64,000 bases of DNA from Paraburkholderia sp. BCC1885 (GCF_900996235.1 NZ_CAAJGM010000208.1:620001-684000); one strand, 5' to 3'. Positions 16,692 through 25,878 are shown, numbered from the stretch's first letter. Numbers and translations are program-made. The notes: generated by a model from the letters alone, not told the origin.

Positions 16692-17387
16692 ATGCCTGCT
16701 TTGTTCCCCAGAATTTCGCGCCGACCGGCGCAAGCTGATGGACCGGAATCGCCCCGGCACGCCGTTCGCTCGGCGCGAGGTCTGCGCCGGGCCGCGTGGC
16801 GGCCCGGCGTATTGGCGCTCGCCATGACGCTCGGGCTGCTCTCCGCCTGCTCGCACAAGGAAGAACCCTGGCATCTGACCAACGTGACCGGCCATCTGCC
16901 CGATCTGGACTTCACGCTGACCGGCGACGACGGTAAACCCGCCACCGGCGGGTCGTTCAAGGGCGACATCGCCCTCGTCTACTTCGGCTATACGCATTGC
17001 CCGGACGTCTGCCCTGAAACGATGGCGCGTCTGATGCAGGTGCTCGCCAAGCTCGGCCCGGACGCGCAAAAGGTGCGCATCCTGTTCATCACCGTCGACC
17101 CGGCGCGCGACACGCCCAAGGCACTGCATGATTACGTCGGCGCATTCGACGCCGAACACGCCGTGGGCCTGACCGGCAGCGACCGGCAGATCGAGGCGCT
17201 GGCACGGCAGTATCGCGTCGCGTATCAGATGGAACAGCGCGATCCGAACGGCAACTATGAAGTCACGCACAGCTCGGCCGTCTATGTCTTCGATGCGCAG
17301 GGCCACGCGCGCCTGCTCGCCACCGACCGCGATTCGCCCGACGTGTTCGCCGCCGATCTGCGTCGTATCATGGCAAACCCGTCCTGA
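16692..17387 (+). CDS. SCO1/SenC copper chaperone lipoprotein
   Basis: A protein of 231 residues. After an arginine-rich N-terminus comes a hydrophobic segment ending in the lipobox LLSAC, so it is probably anchored in the membrane as a lipoprotein facing the periplasm. The thioredoxin-like domain carries the copper ligands CPDVC near residue 107 and the histidine in VTHSSAVYVF. SCO proteins deliver copper to the CuA centre of cytochrome c oxidase. The PCu(A)C chaperone gene follows at 17449, which fits a joint role. The long N-terminal region may mean the true start is further downstream. Confidence 0.92.
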   Translation: MPALFPRISRRPAQADGPESPRHAVRSARGLRRAAWRPGVLALAMTLGLLSACSHKEEPWHLTNVTGHLPDLDFTLTGDDGKPATGGSFKGDIALVYFGYTHCPDVCPETMARLMQVLAKLGPDAQKVRILFITVDPARDTPKALHDYVGAFDAEHAVGLTGSDRQIEALARQYRVAYQMEQRDPNGNYEVTHSSAVYVFDAQGHARLLATDRDSPDVFAADLRRIMANPS

Positions 17388-17448
17388 CGATGGGCGGCTC
17401 ACCGCCCGGCTTTAATCTTTTATTTGTCTTCTTCCCGAGTCTCCGTTT

Positions 17449-17910
17449 ATGAACCTCAAGCCCTCCTCTCTCGCGGCATTGGCCGGCGCCCTCATCCTCT
17501 CGCTCGGCGTCGCCGCCACGGCCGACGCGGCCGGCCCGCAGGCCATCACCGCCCAGCACGCCTGGGTGCGCTGGTTGCCGAACAACCTGCCCGCCGCCGG
17601 CTATGTGACGCTCGTCAATTCGAGCGCCAAGCCGGTGGATCTCACCGACATCTCAAGTGACGACTACCAGGGCGCGATGCTGCATCAGACGGTCGCGAAC
17701 GGCTCGACGCAGCAGATGGTGATGGTCGACAAGTTGACCGTGCCCGCGCACGGCCAGGTCGCGATTGCACCGGGCGGGTATCACATCATGCTGGAACACG
17801 CGCAGCACAAGGTGGCGCCGGGCGATACGGTGCATCTGAAGCTGCAGTTCTCGGACGGCGAAACGCTCGATACGGTGTTTGCCGTCAAGTCGCCGGCTCA
17901 GGCGAACTAA
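17449..17910 (+). CDS. PCu(A)C periplasmic copper chaperone
   Basis: A protein of 153 residues with a signal peptide ending in ADA. The mature domain contains the family copper site: methionine and histidine in GAMLHQT, a methionine around QQMVMVD, and the GGYHIML motif, matching the pattern H(M)x10Mx21HxM. Such proteins hold Cu(I) in the periplasm and hand it to SCO1 or directly to the CuA site of cytochrome oxidase. It lies 61 bases after the SCO1 gene on the same strand, most likely in one operon. Confidence 0.93.
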   Translation: MNLKPSSLAALAGALILSLGVAATADAAGPQAITAQHAWVRWLPNNLPAAGYVTLVNSSAKPVDLTDISSDDYQGAMLHQTVANGSTQQMVMVDKLTVPAHGQVAIAPGGYHIMLEHAQHKVAPGDTVHLKLQFSDGETLDTVFAVKSPAQAN

Positions 17911-17994
17911 AAAAGTAGAGTTCGAGCGGCGGCGCATTGCGCAGTGGCGTGACGCGCGCCACGCGCACCGTCATCGTGCCGCTCACTGCGAATC

Positions 17995-18489
17995 TCAGGC
18001 AGAGCGCATCCAGACGTGCGGAATGCCGTCTTCTTCGTGGATATCGGAGACAGGCACGAAACCGAATGCGCCATAAAAGCCCTGCAGATGCGCCTGCGCG
18101 TGCAGGCGGATCGGCACGTTGGGCCATTGTTCGAAGATATGCGCGATGGCGCGTTCGAGCATTTTGTTGCCGAGGCCCATGCCGCGAAAACCCGCGGTCG
18201 TCAGCACCCGGCCGATGCGGATGTCAGGCTCGTTTTGGTCCGGCAGCAGCACGCGCAGATAGCCCGCGAGTGTGGCCTGCGGCTCGGCGGGACCGAACGC
18301 GAACAGATGCCATGCGCCGAGGTCGAGGCCGTCGATATCGCCATACACGCAGTTCTGCTCGACCACGAACACTTCGCTGCGCGCGGCCAGCATGGCGTAG
18401 ACCTCGCTGATGGTCAGGTCATCGAAGAATTTCCAGCGCCATTCGACAGGTGCATGCGGCGCGGTTTTGGAGTGCTGCGGCTGGTTCAT
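17995..18489 (-). CDS. elaA: ElaA-like GNAT acetyltransferase
   Basis: A protein of 164 residues from the ATG at 18489. Typical ElaA features are present: ARSEVFVVEQNCVYGDIDGLD in the first half (key residues VEQN and D-x-D), the acetyl-CoA loop GRVLTTAGFRGMGLGNKML and the ending LHAQAHLQGFYGAFGFVPV. The family is a branch of GNAT N-acetyltransferases with no firmly known substrate. No Shine-Dalgarno is clear at this ATG or at a GTG 12 bases upstream. It is convergent with the copper chaperone operon. Confidence 0.88.
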   Translation of the reverse strand: MNQPQHSKTAPHAPVEWRWKFFDDLTISEVYAMLAARSEVFVVEQNCVYGDIDGLDLGAWHLFAFGPAEPQATLAGYLRVLLPDQNEPDIRIGRVLTTAGFRGMGLGNKMLERAIAHIFEQWPNVPIRLHAQAHLQGFYGAFGFVPVSDIHEEDGIPHVWMRSA

Positions 18490-18645
18490 TGGCAAATACA
18501 CATCGGGAAGGATGCGTCCGGGCGGACGGCAATTGCGGAATTATGCCGCGAATGCCACGCGCGGGCCTGGCGAGCCTTAAAGTGGCAAGCCGGTGCCGGT
18601 GCCGGTGCAGATGCAGATTCCGGTACCGGTGCCAATGCGCCATGT

Positions 18646-19716
18646 TTAGAAATTGAGCGCCGATTTCACCGATTGCAGCGCCGCGCCATTCAGGAAAATG
18701 TAGAAGCCGTTCGGCGAGGTGGCGCCTGGCGGCAAGGTCTGCAGCGGGGTGCCGTCCTTGATCAGCGCGCCCTCGTAGATACCGCCGTTATTCTGGAAGA
18801 AGACCCGGTATTCCGGCGTCGCGGTCGGGAGTGCCGTGTTCGAAACCCACGCGCGGACCCCTGCCACCGTGGTGATCTGACCGCCCGCAAGCTGATAGGT
18901 GGTGCCGTCCGACGCGCTTGCATACGGGAAGAAATTCTCCAGCGCCGACACAGTCGTCGAACACGGCGTGAGATTGGCGCCCGTCGTGGCCGGTGCCGCG
19001 CAGTCGCCGACCACCAGCGAATTGCCCACCACCTGCCTGACCACCTTGATGTACGCCGAACCCGGTTGCCAGCTTGCCGACAGGTTGTAGAGCGACTGCC
19101 CGTTGATGGTGTTGGTCAGAAGTCCAAGCTGGCTATCCGCGAAAAGCTCGCTCGGTGAAGCCGAAATAAGCCCCGCCAGCGGCACGCTCGTATAGCTGGT
19201 GCCGAGCAGCGACATGACGACAGTCTGCCCATCCGCGGCGAGATAGTTTTCCTGCACGTTGGCCCCCGAATAGCTCACCTTCACCTGATCGGGCGCCGGT
19301 CTGACGACGACCGCGCCATTAACCAGATATCGCGTCGGCGTAAGGGAAGGCACGGTAAGCGTGGACGCCAGCGACGTCATGCTGACGGTCAACGCCTGTG
19401 TGCCGGTCGACGGGCTCGCCGGAGCGCTTGAGTTATCGCTGTAGAAATAACTGGTGGGGCTCACGGAAATCGTGCCCGTCGACGAGGTCGTCAGGTTGAG
19501 GTTGCCCAGCAGGAAGTGCGCGCCGCCGTTGGCCGCCAGCGCGAAACTTTCGTAAACCTGCTGATTGGCGCTCAAGTTGGAACTGCCTGAGCCGTCGAAC
19601 AATGAATTCGGCGATGAACTCGAACCGCCGCCGCCTCCACATCCAGATGCCGCAAGGGCCACTAAAGCAATAACGATTGCGTGCCGCCCAGCCGAAAATC
19701 CGTCTTTATATTTCAT
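18646..19716 (-). CDS. Putative lipoprotein of unknown function
   Basis: A protein of 356 residues with a lipobox (LAASGC near residue 26) followed by a run of glycines and serines, a linker typical of surface or periplasmic lipoproteins. The rest is rich in Ser, Thr, Ala and Gly, and appears beta-strand-like, with no recognised catalytic motif. Two cysteines (GDCAAP and TPCSTT) lie close together and might form a disulfide. It has no operon partner. Similar low-complexity lipoproteins are common in Burkholderia and poorly understood. The stretch 18590-18645 after its stop contains short GGTGCC-type repeats. Confidence 0.75.
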   Translation of the reverse strand: MKYKDGFSAGRHAIVIALVALAASGCGGGGGSSSSPNSLFDGSGSSNLSANQQVYESFALAANGGAHFLLGNLNLTTSSTGTISVSPTSYFYSDNSSAPASPSTGTQALTVSMTSLASTLTVPSLTPTRYLVNGAVVVRPAPDQVKVSYSGANVQENYLAADGQTVVMSLLGTSYTSVPLAGLISASPSELFADSQLGLLTNTINGQSLYNLSASWQPGSAYIKVVRQVVGNSLVVGDCAAPATTGANLTPCSTTVSALENFFPYASASDGTTYQLAGGQITTVAGVRAWVSNTALPTATPEYRVFFQNNGGIYEGALIKDGTPLQTLPPGATSPNGFYIFLNGAALQSVKSALNF

Positions 19717-20013
19717 TTGTCTTTGATTTATCTTTCGATTTTATTTGTTCGACTGATGGGGCCGCCATGGCCTGTTCAGTCGCCCCCGATTGGCGCTCGA
19801 TATATTGCCGCGTCCGGCTCTGCGCAGCGCGTGAGTCTTGCCACGAGGCAGTTCTGTCGAGCCATACCGGAACATACCAAAGCGTTGTAAAACTGGAAAT
19901 ATGCCAGTTTAGGAATGTCATTCGACATCGGTGAATATCTCGACTCATGAAAGCCCTTTTATTTGCCGGGCGCACATGATCCTGCCGACTTGCCGCAAAC
20001 ACTTAGCGGGCAT
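19717..20013. other. Intergenic stretch, nothing recognised
   Basis: About 300 bases between the lipoprotein start and the end of the TraB/GumN-family gene. It is AT-richer near the lipoprotein start and likely contains that gene's promoter. No gene or structure can be supported. Confidence 0.45.
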
Positions 20014-20763
20014 TCAACCGCTCGCTGCAATCTCTTCAATGGGATGTTGCAGGCGATCGATCAGATTGTCCGGGCCGGCCAGATGCAACGCGCCGACCAC
20101 GACGAGCGTGCGCTCGGGACTATCGAACGCTTCCCGCACCCGCGGCGCCCACGCGAGATTGCGCGCGTCGAGAATCGCGCTGCGAATGCCGGGCAGGCTG
20201 AACATCGGCGATTCGGCGGCGACGTCATAGAGACCCTGAAGATCGCGTTGCAGCCACGCGGCCTGCATACGTTCCAGTGTGCGTTGCGGTTCGGTCAGAT
20301 CGGCGAGCAGCAGTTCGAGTCCGGTGCAGATGGCCGGCAACGGAATCGACTCGAGCGAGGCGACCACCTCATCGACCGTTTCCAGATAGCGATAGGGCTT
20401 CGACTGCGCCGCGGCCTCTCGCAGCATCCTCGGCTCGACGCCCTCTACGACGCGCTGACAAAGCGTCGGCGCAACCATCATTGCGGCCCACGGACGCAAG
20501 TCGCCGAGCGGAGCCAGTACGCCCGCGGACGGCCACGATGCGTCGAGACGGCGCCAAACATCAGGCGGCAAAGCGTGTTCGATCGATGCGCCGGTCTCAC
20601 GCTTCAGAAACGGCAGGATGGATTGCGCGTCGGATTCGAAGACGAGCGTGTCCGCCCAGTCGAACGCCTGCGAAACCCATGCGGGCATGCGCGGACTGGA
20701 GGCGGGAAACAGATGCATCGAACCCAGCAATCGGACCTGCGTGCCGGTGAGCTGTAGATACAT
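20014..20763 (-). CDS. TraB/GumN-family protein
   Basis: A protein of 249 residues from the ATG at 20763; a GTG 36 bases upstream would add 12 residues and neither start has a clear ribosome binding site. Family motifs are the N-terminal VRLLGSMHLFP and the C-terminal VVGALHLAGPDNLIDRL, each with the conserved GxxH. These form the putative metal or active site of the TraB/PrgY/GumN (TIKI-like) group, proposed to be metalloproteases. No signal peptide is visible in this version. The biological role in this bacterium is unknown. Confidence 0.82.
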   Translation of the reverse strand: MYLQLTGTQVRLLGSMHLFPASSPRMPAWVSQAFDWADTLVFESDAQSILPFLKRETGASIEHALPPDVWRRLDASWPSAGVLAPLGDLRPWAAMMVAPTLCQRVVEGVEPRMLREAAAQSKPYRYLETVDEVVASLESIPLPAICTGLELLLADLTEPQRTLERMQAAWLQRDLQGLYDVAAESPMFSLPGIRSAILDARNLAWAPRVREAFDSPERTLVVVGALHLAGPDNLIDRLQHPIEEIAASG

Positions 20764-20890
20764 GGATGAAGAACCCGTGGTCCGAAGAAAATGACGCACA
20801 GTATTTCATATGCGACGGATCGTGCGTGACCGCTGGCGTGGCCGGACCTAGCTTGCCGACTTTTGCGTCGCATGCAATGTGACGCCGAAA

Positions 20891-20924
20891 AAAGAAAAGC
20901 CCCGACAAGTCGGGGCTTTTCTTT
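20891..20924. terminator. Bidirectional terminator after the tRNA cluster
   Basis: AAAGAAAAGCCCCGAC (20891-20906) pairs with GTCGGGGCTTTTCTTT (20909-20924). The stem begins ten bases past the 3' end of tRNA-Cys, so it ends the minus-strand uvrC-pgsA-tRNA transcript. The symmetric A and T runs allow function in both directions. Confidence 0.85.
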
Positions 20925-20933
20925 GACAACTGC

Positions 20934-21007
20934 TGGAGGCGCGAGCCGGAGTCGAACCGGCCTAAACGGCTTTGCAGGCCGCTGCATAACCGATTTGCTA
21001 TCGCGCC
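20934..21007 (-). tRNA. tRNA-Cys (anticodon GCA)
   Basis: Read on the minus strand, the acceptor GGCGCGA (21001-21007) pairs with TCGCGCC, and CCA is encoded at 20934-20936. The anticodon loop CTGCAAA gives GCA, cysteine. The D arm and the T arm GGTTCGACTCC are in place. It is the last gene of the uvrC-pgsA-tRNA cluster, the same order as uvrC-pgsA-glyW-cysT in E. coli. Confidence 0.96.
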
Positions 21008-21121
21008 GTAAGCGGGCTGCTGATCCGTCGCACCTGATTGCGTGGAAACGGGGTTCGCAGATTTGTTCGATGGCCGGTCAGTCCACCAAACAAAAAGGGA
21101 AGCGTTGCTTCCCCGAATGTC

Positions 21122-21197
21122 TGGAGCGGGAGACGAGTCTCGAACTCGCGACCTCAACCTTGGCAAGGTTGCGCTCTACCAACTGAGCTACTCCCGC
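21122..21197 (-). tRNA. tRNA-Gly (anticodon GCC), copy 2
   Basis: The acceptor GCGGGAG at the 5' end (21191-21197) pairs with CTCCCGC; CCA is encoded at 21122-21124. The anticodon loop TTGCCAA gives GCC, glycine. It is identical over its full 76 bases to the copy at 21263-21338, 65 bases upstream on the same strand. Confidence 0.96.
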
Positions 21198-21262
21198 ATA
21201 ATGCTGCTTCACAACGCCTTGTTACTACATTCGCCACACACAAAACGCTGCTTCAAAAATTT

Positions 21263-21338
21263 TGGAGCGGGAGACGAGTCTCGAACTCGCGACCTCAACC
21301 TTGGCAAGGTTGCGCTCTACCAACTGAGCTACTCCCGC
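21263..21338 (-). tRNA. tRNA-Gly (anticodon GCC), copy 1
   Basis: Cloverleaf and sequence are identical to the copy at 21122-21197, with anticodon GCC and an encoded CCA (21263-21265). It lies just after pgsA. Tandem identical glycine tRNAs raise gene dosage for the frequent GGC codon of this GC-rich genome. Confidence 0.96.
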
Positions 21339-21459
21339 GTTTTGCTGCTTGCTACACCCCGTTGCTCAGAACCGCGTGCATCGGAGAAACGAGATTATGT
21401 ATAAAGCGCTGAAACGTGTCAACCCCTTTCAAGCAGGTCTTTTACGAGACATTTTTTGC

Positions 21460-22053
21460 TCACACGATCCCGCCCCGTTCACGAATCTGCGGCCACGCGA
21501 GCTTCATGTAATAGAGCATCGACCAGATGGTCAGGAACGCGGCGAGCAGCACGAGCCACATGCCCCACACGCGGGTATCGATACTCACGCCGGGCGCGAG
21601 CGGCAGCGGCCCGTAGAACAGCAGCATGGGAATCGCGATCATCTGGCAGGTCGTCTTGAACTTGCCGAGCGAGTTCACCGCCACGCTCTTCGACGCGCCG
21701 ATCTGCGCCATCCATTCGCGTAGCGCCGAAATGGCAATTTCGCGGCCGACGATGATCAGCGCGATCGCCGAATCGAGCCGCGCCAGTTGCACGAGCACCA
21801 GCAGCGCGGCCGTCACCATCAGCTTGTCGGCCACCGGGTCGAGGAACGCGCCGAATGCCGAGGTCTGGTTCCACTTGCGGGCGAGGTAGCCGTCGAACCA
21901 GTCTGTCAGCGCAGCCATGATGAAAATGGTCGCCGCCGCCAGATTGCGGTGCGCGGGACTCATCATCATGTCAGGCAAATAAAACACGCCGACGACGAGC
22001 GGAATCAGAACAATCCGCAGCCACGTCAGGAAAATCGGGAAATTAAACGGCAT
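21460..22053 (-). CDS. pgsA: CDP-diacylglycerol-glycerol-3-phosphate 3-phosphatidyltransferase
   Basis: A membrane protein of 197 residues from the ATG at 22053. The CDP-alcohol phosphotransferase signature is complete: TDWFDGYLARKW followed by GAFLDPVADK, with the D-G-A-R-G-D-D pattern. About five hydrophobic helices surround it. It makes phosphatidylglycerol phosphate, the first committed step to phosphatidylglycerol and cardiolipin, in the inner membrane. It lies between uvrC and the tRNA-Gly genes, an order conserved across proteobacteria. Confidence 0.95.
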   Translation of the reverse strand: MPFNFPIFLTWLRIVLIPLVVGVFYLPDMMMSPAHRNLAAATIFIMAALTDWFDGYLARKWNQTSAFGAFLDPVADKLMVTAALLVLVQLARLDSAIALIIVGREIAISALREWMAQIGASKSVAVNSLGKFKTTCQMIAIPMLLFYGPLPLAPGVSIDTRVWGMWLVLLAAFLTIWSMLYYMKLAWPQIRERGGIV

Positions 22054-22227
22054 GGGCAGGCGCAGCGTCTGACAAGAGAGTTGCAATTGTGCCGTGTCAG
22101 AAGGCCTGCCACAAGCAAACATGCCGCAAACAGGCGGCGAACAGCGGGCAAATAGTGGGCAAGGTGCCGCGTCCGAGGCTTTCGCCGGCAAGGGACGGCC
22201 ACCCTGGCGGCGCCGCCTCGCCCGCGC

Positions 22228-24537
22228 TCAGTGCAATTGCCGGTATATCTGCTCGGCCAGCGCGAGGGAAATTCCTTCGACGCTGGCCAGATCCTCGACG
22301 CTCGCCGCCACCACGCCACGCAGCCCGCCGAAGCGTGCGAGCAGCCGCTGGCGGCGTTTTGCGCCGACGCCTTCGAGTTCTTCGAGGCGCGAGGTCTGGC
22401 GAGTCTTGGCACGCTTGGCGCGCATGCCGGTTATGGCGAAGCGGTGCGCCTCGTCGCGGATCTGCGCGACCAGCATCAGCGCGGCGCTTTCCTTGCCCAG
22501 TTCGAGCGGCGCGCGGCCGTCCGCGAAAATCAGCGTTTCGAGCCCGACCTTGCGCCCTTCGCCCTTCGCCACGCCCACCAGCATCCCGCAATCCAGACCT
22601 ACTTCGGTGAACACCTGGCGCGCGATTTCCACCTGGCCCTTGCCCCCGTCGATCAGCACGATGTTCGGCAACAGGCCGCCGGCGGCGGGTTCGGGGGCGT
22701 CGGCGGCGAGCGGGGCGGCGGCCGCCGCGAGCGCCGGATCGGCGGCCGGTTGTTCCAGCGCGGCGTCTGCGGCATTCGCGGCGGCCTGCGCGACCATTTT
22801 TTCGTAGCGGCGTGTCAGCACCTGGCGCATGGCGGCGTAGTCGTCGCCCGGCGTAATGCCTGTGATGTTGTAGCGGCGGTACTCCGACGACTGCATCTTG
22901 TGATGGTGATAGACCACGCACGACGCCTGGGTCGCCTCGCCCATCGTATGGCTGATGTCGAAGCATTCGATACGCAGATGCGCGAGGTCGTCGCATTCGA
23001 GGCCGAGCGTGTCGGCGAGCACCCGCGTGCGCGATTGCTGCGAGCCCTGCTCGGAGAGCAGCCGCGCCAGCGCAAGCCGCGCATTCTGCTCGGCCATTGC
23101 CAGCCATGCGCGCTTTTGTCCTTGAGGCTGGCGCAGCAGCGTGACCTTGTGGCCCGCTTGCTCAATCAGCAGATCGACGAGTTCCCGATTAGCCGGCGCA
23201 TGACTCACGACCAAAACGGGCGGCACGCGGTTGCCCAGATAATGCTGCGCGATGAAGGCTTCGAGGACTTCGGATTCGATGCCGGTGACGCGGCGGCGCG
23301 CGGGTTGAGCGGCGTTCGCAGCGGCGGCTTCTTCTACTGCGGCGGCTTCTGAGTCGGCGGGCTCCTCGTCGGCGAGCTCATCCGCTTCGTCGTCCGCGTC
23401 GTCCGCAGCGTCCACGTCGTCATCTTCGGACCGCAACTCCTGCGCGATCGCCAGCGCATCCGCCAGCGCGTCGGCCTGTGCATCGGCATCCGCCGCGCCG
23501 CCCGCGCGCCGCTGCGCCACGATACTCGCGAGCGATGCCTCTTCCGCCGCCCGTAAACCTTCCGCGACAACCGCCTTCAGCACGCCCTGCGCATCCGCGT
23601 CGCCATCGTCGAGACCGCCTTCGTCGATGGTCAAGGCGCTTTCCACATGCGAAGGAAAATACGCCTTGTCGCCCAGATGACGGCCGCCACGTACCATCGC
23701 GAGGTTCACGCACACGCGCCCGCCGAGCGCGACCACCGCGAGAATGTCCACGTCGCTGTCGCTGCCCACTTCGATGGCCTGCTGATGCAGCACCGTCGAC
23801 AGCGAACTCATCTGGTTGCGCACCGCCGCCGCCTGCTCGAACTTCAACTCGCCGGCAAACGCGTGCATCTTCTCTTCGAGCTCCTTCATCACTTCGCTCT
23901 GCCTGCCGAGCAGAAAGCGCGAAGCATTGGCGACGTCGCGCGCGTAATCTTCCTCGTTAATCGCACCGACGCACGGCGCCGTGCAGCGCCCAATCTGATG
24001 CAGCAGACAAGGCCGCGTGCGATTGTTGAACACCGAGTCTTCGCAGGTCCGCAACTGGAACACGCGCTGCAGGATCTGGATGCTTTCGCGCACGGCCCAC
24101 GCGCTCGGGAACGGTCCGAAGTACTGGTTCTTGCGGTCCACCGAGCCGCGGTAATACGCCATGCGCGGAAACTTGTGGCCGGTCAGCTTGAGGTACGGAT
24201 ACGACTTGTCGTCGCGAAACAGAATGTTGTAGCGCGGCGTGAGCGCCTTGATCAGGTTGTTTTCGAGCAGCAGCGCCTCGGCCTCGGAGCGCGTGACGGT
24301 GGTCTCGATGCGCGCAATCCGCGTCACCATCATGGCGATGCGCGGCGACAGCAGCGTCTTGGTGAAATAGCTCGAGACGCGCTTTTTCAGGTCGCGCGCC
24401 TTGCCGACGTACAGCACGGCGCCGCTCGCGTCGTAATAGCGGTACACGCCGGGCAGATGCGGCAGTTGCGCGAGCACCTTCTTGGGCTCGAATGACTCGG
24501 GCGTTTCGGAAGCAGCGGTTGCGTCTGGCTTGGTCAT
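22228..24537 (-). CDS. uvrC: UvrABC excinuclease subunit C with acidic insertion
   Basis: A protein of 769 residues from the ATG at 24537, well over the usual 600 or so. The N-terminal GIY-YIG nuclease is seen in LPGVYRYYDASGAVLYVGKA, followed by a UVR region (KFEQAAAVRNQM) and the C-terminal RNase H-like nuclease (LIDGGKGQ, then GKESAALMLVAQIRDEAHRFA by its key residues). It ends with helix-hairpin-helix motifs (ELEGVGAKRRQRLL). UvrC cuts both sides of a DNA lesion during nucleotide excision repair. Residues of about 305-415 are an Ala/Asp/Glu-rich insertion, and a second Ala/Pro-rich one of about 40 residues precedes LLPNIVLIDGG. Catalytic residues are intact, so it should be functional. 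Confidence 0.95.
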   Translation of the reverse strand: MTKPDATAASETPESFEPKKVLAQLPHLPGVYRYYDASGAVLYVGKARDLKKRVSSYFTKTLLSPRIAMMVTRIARIETTVTRSEAEALLLENNLIKALTPRYNILFRDDKSYPYLKLTGHKFPRMAYYRGSVDRKNQYFGPFPSAWAVRESIQILQRVFQLRTCEDSVFNNRTRPCLLHQIGRCTAPCVGAINEEDYARDVANASRFLLGRQSEVMKELEEKMHAFAGELKFEQAAAVRNQMSSLSTVLHQQAIEVGSDSDVDILAVVALGGRVCVNLAMVRGGRHLGDKAYFPSHVESALTIDEGGLDDGDADAQGVLKAVVAEGLRAAEEASLASIVAQRRAGGAADADAQADALADALAIAQELRSEDDDVDAADDADDEADELADEEPADSEAAAVEEAAAANAAQPARRRVTGIESEVLEAFIAQHYLGNRVPPVLVVSHAPANRELVDLLIEQAGHKVTLLRQPQGQKRAWLAMAEQNARLALARLLSEQGSQQSRTRVLADTLGLECDDLAHLRIECFDISHTMGEATQASCVVYHHHKMQSSEYRRYNITGITPGDDYAAMRQVLTRRYEKMVAQAAANAADAALEQPAADPALAAAAAPLAADAPEPAAGGLLPNIVLIDGGKGQVEIARQVFTEVGLDCGMLVGVAKGEGRKVGLETLIFADGRAPLELGKESAALMLVAQIRDEAHRFAITGMRAKRAKTRQTSRLEELEGVGAKRRQRLLARFGGLRGVVAASVEDLASVEGISLALAEQIYRQLH

Positions 24538-24636
24538 GCAGAATCGAATGAGCACCGCGCCGGGATTCACGCGGAGACTGGGGTGAGTGCTTTAGAATCG
24601 CCAGTTTAGAACATTCCGCACGCGTCCGAGACCCGG

Positions 24637-25878
24637 ATGCCCGCCATCATGTCCTCCGCGCGCCGTTCTGCCCCGCTTTCGACTGCTCCGTCCGCCACGC
24701 CGTCGCCGAACCTGCCGGTTGCGGCTGGCGACGCCATCGCCTGCGACCTGTTCTGCGCCGTGATCGACAACTTCGGCGATATCGGCGTGTGCTGGCGTCT
24801 CGCGCGCCAGTTGACGAGCGAGCACGGCTGGCAGGTGCGCCTGTTCGTCGACGACCTGCACGCGTTCCGGAAGCTGTGTCCCGCGCTGGATGTGTCGCGC
24901 AGCCGCCAGGCGGTGAGCGGCATCGTCATTGAACATTGGCGCGAGCCGGCGCACGTGGGCGACACGCTGGAAGTCGCGGACGTGGTGATCGAGGCGTTCG
25001 GCTGCGAACTGCCGCATGTCTACGTCGCCGCGATGGCGCGCCGCGAGCGCGCGCCGGTCTGGCTGAATCTCGAATACCTGAGCGCCGAGGATTGGGTCGC
25101 TGATTTTCATCTGCGCCAGTCGCCGCACTCGCGCTATCCGCTAACCAAGACCTTCTTCTTCCCGGGCCTCGCCGCGGGGACCGGCGGCGTGCTGAAGGAG
25201 CGTCACCTCGATGCCGCGCGCGCCGCTTTCGAAGCATCGCCGCAAGCACGCGAGGCCTGGTGGCGCCAGACCACCGGCCAGCCTGCGCCCGGCCCGGAAG
25301 TCACCGTCATTTCGCTCTTCTCTTACGAAAATCCGGCGCTCGACAGCCTGCTCGGCCAATGGAGCGAGAGCGCGGATCCCATTGTGCTGCTGGTGCCGGA
25401 AGGCCGCATTTCCGCCGCGGTCGCGCGCTTTTTCGGCTTGCCGTCGTTCGCGGCGGGTTCGCATGCCGGGCGCGGCAAGCTGCGCGCCCACGCGCTGGCA
25501 TTCACGGACCAGGCCGGCTACGACGCGCTGCTGTGGGCCAGCCACTTCAATTTCGTGCGCGGCGAAGACTCGTTCGTGCGCGCCCAATGGGCGGCCCGGC
25601 CGTTCGTGTGGCATATCTATCCGCAGTCCGACGACGCACATCTGCCGAAGCTGGACGCCGCCCTCGCCCACTATGCCGGTCCATTGCCCGCGCCCGCTCG
25701 CGCGGCGCTCGGGCGCTTCTGGCATGCCTGGAACGGCGTCGGCGAGCCGGACTGGGCGGATTTCTCGGGCCCCCGCGCCCTCTTCGAGCAGCGTGCAGCC
25801 GCATGGGCGCAGGAACTCGCCGGCCTCGGCGACCTCGCTGGAAATCTGGCCGGATTCGCAAAAAGTCAGTTAAAATAA
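24637..25878 (+). CDS. earP: EF-P arginine rhamnosyltransferase
   Basis: A protein of 413 residues from the ATG at 24637; an ATG at 24649 is possible, and the conserved part starts near residue 34. The EarP signature is present in CAVIDNFGDIGVCWRLARQL with its conserved aspartates. The C-terminal region shows GEDSFVRAQWA and PFVWHIYPQ, which form the dTDP-rhamnose site in this GT104 family. EarP attaches rhamnose to Arg32 of elongation factor P, which is needed to rescue ribosomes stalled on polyproline. The efp gene follows 251 bases downstream and indeed encodes Arg32. Confidence 0.95.
   Translation: MPAIMSSARRSAPLSTAPSATPSPNLPVAAGDAIACDLFCAVIDNFGDIGVCWRLARQLTSEHGWQVRLFVDDLHAFRKLCPALDVSRSRQAVSGIVIEHWREPAHVGDTLEVADVVIEAFGCELPHVYVAAMARRERAPVWLNLEYLSAEDWVADFHLRQSPHSRYPLTKTFFFPGLAAGTGGVLKERHLDAARAAFEASPQAREAWWRQTTGQPAPGPEVTVISLFSYENPALDSLLGQWSESADPIVLLVPEGRISAAVARFFGLPSFAAGSHAGRGKLRAHALAFTDQAGYDALLWASHFNFVRGEDSFVRAQWAARPFVWHIYPQSDDAHLPKLDAALAHYAGPLPAPARAALGRFWHAWNGVGEPDWADFSGPRALFEQRAAAWAQELAGLGDLAGNLAGFAKSQLK

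Noticed and set aside
18590..18645. Short GGTGCC-type repeats
   Set aside because: Low-complexity sequence after a stop codon, too short and irregular for a CRISPR or functional repeat array. No CRISPR array was seen anywhere in the window.
21038..21412. Open frames running through the tRNA-Gly genes with a repeated peptide
   Set aside because: The repeat is only the translation of the two identical tRNA genes.
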